Shown: in pieces, positions 6,636 to 11,460 of the stretch
Layout: the number at the start of each line of letters is the position of its first letter
Position numbering within the stretch: the first letter of the stretch is position 1
DNA from: Asaia bogorensis
Lineage (GTDB): Bacteria; Pseudomonadota; Alphaproteobacteria; Acetobacterales; Acetobacteraceae
Direction of reading: 5' to 3'
Assembly (NCBI GenBank): GCA_945871455.1
Contig: CAMBXJ010000077.1
Location: 1 to 11,460, forward strand
DNA length: 11,460 nucleotides
Notes under the pieces: model-generated
Told to the model about the DNA's origin: nothing
What the model saw: the letters and a program-made list of their open reading frames with translations, nothing else
Databases searched by the model: none
Made by a program: the position numbers and the translations under genes

Positions 6636-7667
6636 ATGGGGGCGAAGGTGGCGATGGGGGATAACGCCCATTGGGTCAATCGGGCTGTCCATCACCAGAT
6701 GGACCGCACGAACTTGACCGCGGAGCGGGAGCGCACGCTTCTCCTGCAATTGCGTACCGGCCCGACCCAAGCGGTGCGCCACCAGGCGATGACCGAACTT
6801 TGGGCATCTCACAGCAAGCTCGTTGTCGCCGTCGCGTCACAATACCGCCGATCGGGGCTGGAGTTTCTGGATCTTGTCGGCGCCGGACATCTGGGTTTGC
6901 ATCGGGCGATCGAAGGCTTCGACCTCGATCAGTGCGACAATCGCCTGGCAGCCTACGCCACCGGGTGGATCCGGTCCTTCATCAAAGACTATGTCCGACG
7001 GAACACAACCTTGGTGCGTCTTCCAGAGTCAAACGCCCATCGTCAACTTGTACAAATGCACGTCAGACTTGTCGCCGATGCGCGCACCGCCTGCCTGCGC
7101 GAAGGCATCGAACCCACCGAGTCCGCTCTGCACGACCGTATCGGCCAACGTATTGGCATGGCAGCCTCCGACGTGGCTTGCAGCCTGCGATTGCTGCACG
7201 GCGGCATGCTGAGCCTGACCGCGACGCATGACGATTTGTCGCATGGCAACTCGCTCCAGGATACGCTCCCGGATAACACAGCGGTGTCGGAAGACGACGT
7301 GATTCTGCGCATGGACCACGCCAAGGCCCGCAAACGAATCATGATACTGGCCGAGGAAACTCTCGGCGAACGGGAGCGGGCGATCTTTCTCGCCAGATGC
7401 CTCCCCGCCAATGGCGAGGTCACGTCTTTGGAAGCCCTGTCGGTGACCTATGGCGTCAGCCGGGAGCGGATTCATCAACTCGAAGCCAGCGGCCGGCGCA
7501 AGATCACGACCGCACTTGCCAATCAGGGTTTCACAAATCTGCTCGACGATACCGGCACCCTGCGCGCCGCCCGTCGCACGATCGAACCGGACAGCCAGCG
7601 CAGACGCCCGGCCATGGCGGCGCATCGGTCGCGCGGGCCGGTGAAAATCGCCAACGCGGCGGGATAG
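6636..7667 (+). CDS. RpoH-like (sigma-32 family) alternative sigma factor
   Basis: Sigma-70-family subunit predicted to direct RNA polymerase to an alternative promoter set. Region 2 lies at about residues 54-130: HSKLVVAVASQY, DLVGAGHLGLHRAIEGFD (79-96), then AYATGWIRSFIKDYVRRN (106-123), whose YVRRN ending resembles the YVLRN of RpoH. Residues 135-145 (HRQLVQMHVRL) sit at the place of the RpoH box but match it poorly. Region 4 (about 238-296) has ETLGERERAIFLAR and the helix-turn-helix TYGVSRERIHQLEASGRRKI. Length is 343 aa against about 285-300 for RpoH; the excess is an Arg-rich C-terminal tail (about 300-343). The core-binding QEG of region 2.2 is GAG here. The start may be ATG 6636 or ATG 6654, the latter with AAGG 5 nt upstream. 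It is divergent from the NIPSNAP operon with no anti-sigma gene nearby. It is likely a divergent RpoH paralogue rather than the main heat-shock factor. Confidence 0.88.
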   Translation: MGAKVAMGDNAHWVNRAVHHQMDRTNLTAERERTLLLQLRTGPTQAVRHQAMTELWASHSKLVVAVASQYRRSGLEFLDLVGAGHLGLHRAIEGFDLDQCDNRLAAYATGWIRSFIKDYVRRNTTLVRLPESNAHRQLVQMHVRLVADARTACLREGIEPTESALHDRIGQRIGMAASDVACSLRLLHGGMLSLTATHDDLSHGNSLQDTLPDNTAVSEDDVILRMDHAKARKRIMILAEETLGERERAIFLARCLPANGEVTSLEALSVTYGVSRERIHQLEASGRRKITTALANQGFTNLLDDTGTLRAARRTIEPDSQRRRPAMAAHRSRGPVKIANAAG

Positions 7668-7669
7668 TC

Positions 7670-7687
7670 CCGTCCCGGATGGGACGG
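7670..7687. terminator. hairpin in the gap between convergent genes
   Basis: CCGTCCC (7670-7676) pairs with GGGACGG (7681-7687) across loop GGAT, in the 21-nt gap between the sigma-factor stop (TAG, 7665-7667) and the stop of the convergent TPR/SPOR gene. The stem is GC-rich and could serve both directions. Neither side has a real T-tract, so it is only a weak intrinsic terminator candidate. Confidence 0.4.
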
Positions 7688-7688
7688 T

Positions 7689-9008
7689 TCAGCGCGACAG
7701 GATAGAACACTCCGCCGCGGCGGACATCGACGTGCCACACACCGACTCGGCAAACTGCGTCGATCCAACGCCGGTCACACGCAAACTCCAATAGGTGCGG
7801 CCAGATCGTTTGTACGGCGCCACGGTGTGGTCCAGCTTCGCGGTTTCCGTCGCCCATTGACCGCGCAAACGCACCCATGCCGCATCGGCGGCGTCCCGGG
7901 ACGGCAGGGCGGAAATCCGCACCGTCACGCGGTCCGGGGATATCGTGGATTCTGGTGATGCCACGAGAGTCCGAGACGGTTCGGTCGGCGCAACCGGTGC
8001 CGCCGGCGGCGCGACACCCTGCGCCACCGTCGCAAGCGCGCCAGAAGGGGCGACAACCGGGGGCAAATCACCCGGGTCGTTGCCGGTCGGCGCGTCGATC
8101 GCGGGGGCTGTCACCAAAGGGGACGTGACAGGGAATGAGGCGGGCAATGCGGCGATCGGCGCCGATGCCAGCGTGGCTGGCGGCAGGATAAAGGACGTGT
8201 TCGGCGTTCCACCGCGCGGCCTGGACCCGGCCGGAGCGACCGGATTGGACGGCGGCGGCGGCGCGGCCATTCCCGGTTCGGCATTGCCACGACGCCCGGC
8301 CTGCTCAAATTCGGCCATCACCTGACGCACTTCCGCGGGCGACAGGTCGACGCTCAGGATACGTTCGGCTTCTTCCCGCCGCCCCGACATCGCCAGCACC
8401 GCGGCATAATCGTGCCGAACCTTCATCGACGCGTTGGGGGACGACGCCAAGGGCTGGATCAGTCGGATCGCGCTGGCGCCCTGTCCGCTCATGGCAAAGG
8501 ACAGCGCCAGGTTGACCTGCGCCGCCGCCATGTCCGGATTGATGCCCAGAGCCTGCCGATAAACCAGTTGCGCGTCCTGATGCCGCCCTTGCAGATCGCG
8601 TGCGATACCCAGATTATTCAACGCCGTGGTGTCGCGCGGGTTCGATTGCAGGACTTCCAGGAACAGAATCTCCGCCTCGGCCGGATTGGTGGCAAGGCGC
8701 AACCGTCCCAACCCCGTCTTCGCCCGAATTGACGACCTATCCCGCTGCAACGCTCGGCTGAAACTGGCGGACGCGTCGTCGTATTGTCCCAGCATGGTCA
8801 GCGCATCGCCACGCACCGCCAGTGCTTCGACGTTGTCCGGGCTGCGGGCCAAAATCCCGACCGTCACCTGCAAGGCGACCTGGGGCGACCCGCCACGCAA
8901 GGCAGCGTCGGCCACGTTCAGGCCGGGCGTGCCGAAAGTCAGGTTGGAAGTCCCTGTATCGGCGCAGCCGGCCAATCCCAGCACCAAGGCAAGAATGCGA
9001 ATTTTCAC
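7689..9008 (-). CDS. TPR lipoprotein with C-terminal SPOR domain, TadD-like, of the Tad pilus cluster
   Basis: Predicted 439-aa lipoprotein. The N-terminus VKIRILALVLGLAGC gives a short hydrophobic signal and a lipobox LAGC with Cys15 as the lipidated residue; Ala16 at +2 favours outer-membrane sorting. About five to six tetratricopeptide-like repeats follow (about 31-220; clearest at 127-160, TALNNLGIARDLQGRHQDA). Then comes a Pro/Ala-rich linker (about 245-360) and a SPOR-like domain (361-439) with WVRLRGQW, YWSLRVTGVG and a Cys pair near the end. TadD proteins are TPR lipoproteins needed for Flp pilus biogenesis; SPOR domains bind denuded septal peptidoglycan. The start is GTG 9008 with GGGAAA 6 nt upstream, chosen because it opens the lipoprotein signal. 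The alternative TTG at 9083 overlaps tadC and buries the signal. It lies 64 nt after tadC and is probably the distal gene of that operon. Confidence 0.88.
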   Translation of the reverse strand: MKIRILALVLGLAGCADTGTSNLTFGTPGLNVADAALRGGSPQVALQVTVGILARSPDNVEALAVRGDALTMLGQYDDASASFSRALQRDRSSIRAKTGLGRLRLATNPAEAEILFLEVLQSNPRDTTALNNLGIARDLQGRHQDAQLVYRQALGINPDMAAAQVNLALSFAMSGQGASAIRLIQPLASSPNASMKVRHDYAAVLAMSGRREEAERILSVDLSPAEVRQVMAEFEQAGRRGNAEPGMAAPPPPSNPVAPAGSRPRGGTPNTSFILPPATLASAPIAALPASFPVTSPLVTAPAIDAPTGNDPGDLPPVVAPSGALATVAQGVAPPAAPVAPTEPSRTLVASPESTISPDRVTVRISALPSRDAADAAWVRLRGQWATETAKLDHTVAPYKRSGRTYWSLRVTGVGSTQFAESVCGTSMSAAAECSILSR

Positions 9009-9014
9009 GTGTGA

Positions 9015-9020
9015 TTTCCC
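9015..9020 (-). promoter_or_regulatory. ribosome binding site supporting the GTG start of the TPR/SPOR lipoprotein
   Basis: GGGAAA on the minus strand ends 6 nt before GTG 9008. It is a modest match, but initiation here yields a proper lipoprotein signal, which the longer TTG frame does not. Confidence 0.45.
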
Positions 9021-9072
9021 GGGCGTTGATTCAGACACGCCTGCGGGAAAGAACCACGGCCGGTCTCCGATA

Positions 9073-10014
9073 TCAATTTGCAAATGCTTTCATGACCTGG
9101 ATAATGGCAGGACCGCCCGCGATAAGGAAGACAGTCGGCAGAATAAACACAATCGTCGGCAGGGTCAGCAAAACCGGCAAACGCGCCGCCTTGGTCTCAT
9201 AGCGGGTCAGCATTTCCTGGCGCATCTCGATCGACAGACCGCGCAACGCATCGGACAGAGGCGTGCCATATTGCACCGTCTGGATCAGCGACATCGCCAG
9301 GCGCTTGAAACTGTCGAGCTCGGTCCGCATGCCCATGTTATCCAGCGCGATGCGGCTGTCGCTCAGGACCTGCAACTCGCTGGCGGTGGTGGCGAATTCG
9401 AACGCGATCTCGCGATAGGCGACCCCGAGTTCCTCGGCCACCCGAATGACCATCGGCCCCAGGCCCATGCCGGCCTGTGCGCAAATGACCATCATGTCCA
9501 GAGCGTCCGGCAGCCCGTTTTCCAACCGGTTCAGGTAGCCCTGGCGGTAACGATGCACCAGCCAATCCGGGATCAGCAATCCAAGGACGCCGGCACCCGC
9601 CGGAACGATCATGCGCAGCATTTCGGGCCAGTCGCTGCCGCGCAACATCAGCCAGGCGATCAGCGGCAAGGCAACGAGCAGCAGCAGCTTGCAGCCGATA
9701 AAAACGCCGACCCCCTGCGGTCCGCGCAAGGCCGACGCGGCGAGGGTTTTCTCCAACTCGTCTCGGGTCCGGGGCGAAATCAAACCGGTGCGCAGGATCA
9801 CCTGCCCTACCGTGGCGATCGCGTTCTTCGCCCCGTCCAGCATCGCCGCGGCATCCGGGGTCGCCAGACCGCTCGGTGGCGCCTCCCCATGGATGATCTT
9901 GACCCGGCGGGCGAGCGCTTCCTCCCGCTTGATGTCGTGCATCAGCAGAAGTCCCGACAGCAACATCAGGATCAGCAGGATGCCCCCGATCAGGAGCAGG
10001 GCGTTAGCGGACAT
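9073..10014 (-). CDS. tadC: Tad/Flp pilus inner-membrane platform protein TadC
   Basis: GspF/PilC-family integral membrane protein that, with TadB, forms the inner-membrane platform on which the CpaF/TadA ATPase assembles Flp pilin. The 313-aa product has an N-terminal transmembrane helix (about 5-26), a cytoplasmic stretch, a helical pair (about 103-124 and 134-152), a T2SSF domain (about 168-295) with ENGLPDALDMMVICAQAGMGL (split here across 165-185) and TVQYGTPLSDALR (246-258), and a last transmembrane helix (about 280-302). The late GxxxxxAL pattern and C-terminal location are as in other TadC proteins. ATG 10014 has only a weak GGGC purine tract, and the gene starts 27 nt after the tadB stop, so coupled translation is likely. 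Order after tadB and before the TPR lipoprotein is the normal Tad order. Confidence 0.93.
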   Translation of the reverse strand: MSANALLLIGGILLILMLLSGLLLMHDIKREEALARRVKIIHGEAPPSGLATPDAAAMLDGAKNAIATVGQVILRTGLISPRTRDELEKTLAASALRGPQGVGVFIGCKLLLLVALPLIAWLMLRGSDWPEMLRMIVPAGAGVLGLLIPDWLVHRYRQGYLNRLENGLPDALDMMVICAQAGMGLGPMVIRVAEELGVAYREIAFEFATTASELQVLSDSRIALDNMGMRTELDSFKRLAMSLIQTVQYGTPLSDALRGLSIEMRQEMLTRYETKAARLPVLLTLPTIVFILPTVFLIAGGPAIIQVMKAFAN

Positions 10015-10041
10015 GGCACACGCCCGGCCCGTGATTGCGGG

Positions 10042-11013
10042 TCATGACGGCAGGCTCTTCTGGATGATGGTACGGATGGTCAGCACCCCGAGGCTGAGGG
10101 AAACGATCGCGCTGATCAGCAGCGTCTTTCCTGTCGGATGCTGGAACAGCAGCATCATGTAGGGCGGATTGACCATGTACATCAGTGCGCCGGTCCCGAA
10201 CGGAAGCGCGGTCAGGATCATCGCGCTGGCCCGCGCTTCCGACGTAAGCGCTTTGGCACGGGACTTCAGCGCCGCGCGCTTGCGGATGACATCGGCCAGC
10301 CCATCCAGGGTGTCGCTCAAGGTGCCGCCGGTCGAGTTCTGCAACGCCAATGTGGTGGCGAAGAACCTATATTCGGCCAGGCCGGACCGGCGCGCCAGAT
10401 CGGCCACCGCCTCCTCCAGCGACGAACCGATGGCGACCTGGTCCAGCAGGTTGGTGAACTCATCGCCGGACGGGGCCGGGGTTTCCCGGGCGACGATACG
10501 GATCGCCTCCATCACCGGTATCCCGACGCGGATGGAACGGACGATCATCGACAACGCATCGGGGAACTGCGTCAGCAACTGCGTGCGGCGGCGGGTTTCG
10601 AACCAATTGAAATAGCGGCGGCTGAAGAAGATCCACGCGATCGGAAGGGTCACGATCGCAATGTCGCCCAGCAGTTCCGTGGTCACCCATCGGACGCCGA
10701 GCGCGATGAACAGGGTGATGATCAGGACGACCCACCATTTGGCGGGGTACAGCGCCGTCTTGTCCAGTTGGAAGCCGAATATCCAGGCGATCGTCGCCAT
10801 CAGGCCTTTGGGACCGCTTTGCGTCGGCTGCAGGAACGTGACCAGTTCGGCCTCGGTCCCGCGCTGATGCCGGCCCATCACCGCGTCGAAACGTTCCCGC
10901 CGGTGCACCTCTCGCTGCTGCGCCCGAGAGACCATGATGCCGCTTATGGCCAGGCCGACCAGCGACAGCGCGGCACCACCCAGCAGCACAAGCGGCATGG
11001 AAACAGCCGTCAT
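10042..11013 (-). CDS. tadB: Tad/Flp pilus inner-membrane platform protein TadB
   Basis: GspF/PilC-family membrane protein, partner of TadC in the Flp pilus platform. The 323-aa product has an N-terminal transmembrane helix (about 7-28), a basic cytoplasmic segment, helices at about 92-108 and 116-131, a T2SSF domain (about 148-275) containing [22 protein letters not shown] (149-170, within one continuous block) and [21 protein letters not shown] (210-230), and two C-terminal hydrophobic segments (about 264-282 and 297-316). I start at ATG 11013, which overlaps the cpaF stop as ATGA (11010-11013), a classic coupled junction. Extending upstream to an in-frame codon near 11202 would run about 63 Arg-rich residues through the cpaF coding frame and is rejected. 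Only a weak GGAT lies 8 nt upstream, consistent with coupling. Confidence 0.94.
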   Translation of the reverse strand: MTAVSMPLVLLGGAALSLVGLAISGIMVSRAQQREVHRRERFDAVMGRHQRGTEAELVTFLQPTQSGPKGLMATIAWIFGFQLDKTALYPAKWWVVLIITLFIALGVRWVTTELLGDIAIVTLPIAWIFFSRRYFNWFETRRRTQLLTQFPDALSMIVRSIRVGIPVMEAIRIVARETPAPSGDEFTNLLDQVAIGSSLEEAVADLARRSGLAEYRFFATTLALQNSTGGTLSDTLDGLADVIRKRAALKSRAKALTSEARASAMILTALPFGTGALMYMVNPPYMMLLFQHPTGKTLLISAIVSLSLGVLTIRTIIQKSLPS

Positions 11014-11460
11014 GTCGCAAGATCCATGTCGATCGCGGCCTTCCAGGCACGTTCGAGACCGAAATCCGTCAGCCGCCGCTGAAACGACGGCGGGACGCGG
11101 CTGACCTTGTAACGGCCGAACAGTTTGCCGTCCGGGCCTTCGCCCAGGAGCTCGAACTGGAAAATATCGTTCAGGGTGATGATCTCGCCTTCCATCCCGC
11201 ACACCTCGGTCACCTGCGTAACCCGACGGCCGCCGTCGCGATGGCGCTCGACCTGGATGATGATGTCGATGGCGCCCACCATCTGGGTGCGGATGGCTTT
11301 TGACGGCAGCCCCATGTTGCCCATCTGCACCATGTTCTCGATGCGTGTCAGCGCATCGCGCGTGGTGTTGGAGTGGATGGTCGACATGGAGCCGTCATGG
11401 CCGGTGTTCATGGCCTGCAACATGTCGAACGCCTCGCCGCCGCGGACCTCACCGATGATG
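11010..11460 (-). CDS. cpaF: Tad/Flp pilus assembly ATPase CpaF/TadA (C-terminal part; runs off the right edge)
   Basis: Secretion-type AAA+/VirB11-family ATPase that powers Flp pilus assembly from the cytoplasmic face. Only the last 150 or so codons are in the window. The frame is open to base 11460, so the true start lies beyond it. The visible part begins with the Walker B region [14 protein letters not shown] (about 11418-11459), then the His-box [24 protein letters not shown], and a C-terminal segment with [18 protein letters not shown] and [10 protein letters not shown], all diagnostic of CpaF. Walker A and the N-terminal domain are not seen. The stop codon overlaps the tadB start by 4 nt. 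Other Tad genes (prepilin, cpaB, cpaC, cpaE and so on) are expected to the right. Confidence 0.95.
   Translation of the reverse strand, partial: IIGEVRGGEAFDMLQAMNTGHDGSMSTIHSNTTRDALTRIENMVQMGNMGLPSKAIRTQMVGAIDIIIQVERHRDGGRRVTQVTEVCGMEGEIITLNDIFQFELLGEGPDGKLFGRYKVSRVPPSFQRRLTDFGLERAWKAAIDMDLAT

Noticed and set aside
6119..6679. 186-codon minus-strand open frame upstream of the sigma-factor gene
   Set aside because: It overlaps the start of the sigma-factor gene, lacks the strong third-position GC bias of neighbouring genes, competes with a plus-strand frame over the same bases and shows no domain I recognise.
8626..10047. 473-codon plus-strand open frame over the TPR and tadC genes
   Set aside because: It spans two real minus-strand genes and their spacer, and has no domain or ribosome site.
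10595..10615. GTTTCGAACC segment resembling a tRNA T-arm
   Set aside because: It lies inside the tadB coding sequence and there is no acceptor stem or anticodon arm around it.
11014..11202. Upstream extension of tadB to an earlier in-frame start
   Set aside because: The added residues run through the cpaF coding frame and are Arg-rich. The ATGA overlap at 11010-11013 and the hydrophobic N-terminus identify the true start.

Overview
The window is GC-rich bacterial chromosome with tightly packed genes and strong GC bias at third codon positions. A Caulobacter-type Tad pilus cluster (cpaF-tadB-tadC), an RpoH-type sigma factor, and a type II citrate synthase next to a two-domain Sua5 protein together suggest an alphaproteobacterium. 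My best guess is Rhodospirillales/Acetobacteraceae, but no rRNA or other marker here fixes the lineage.

Layout from left to right. Positions 47-1039 (+) encode a Sua5-type threonylcarbamoyl-AMP synthase, which makes the t6A tRNA modification. It converges on citrate synthase gltA (1053-2360, -). Positions 2361-2838 hold no gene; they contain the gltA leader and a long GC-rich inverted repeat just past the end of the next gene. Three minus-strand genes follow in transcription order: a tandem-NIPSNAP protein (5231-5851), a LigB-type class III extradiol dioxygenase relative (4136-5119) and a luciferase-like flavin monooxygenase (2839-3981). They look like one catabolic operon for an unknown, probably aromatic or heterocyclic, substrate. 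The NIPSNAP/LigB spacer carries three alternating copies of CCGTCGGA/TCCGACGG that can form two mutually exclusive hairpins. One is followed by TTTT on the transcribed strand, as in an attenuator.

Positions 5852-6635 form a gene-free, less GC-rich spacer between the NIPSNAP operon (-) and a divergently transcribed RpoH-like sigma factor (6636-7667, +). The sigma factor has an altered core-binding motif, a weak RpoH box and an Arg-rich C-terminal tail. It converges, with a 21-nt gap, on the distal end of a Tad/Flp pilus operon read from the right edge: cpaF/tadA ATPase (partial, off the window), tadB and tadC (inner-membrane platform proteins), and a TPR lipoprotein ending in a SPOR domain, in the position where TadD is expected.

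The housekeeping and Tad genes are well supported by motifs. The NIPSNAP-LigB-LLM unit and the divergent sigma factor are the least ordinary parts. The regulatory structures are read directly from sequence, but their function is inferred.
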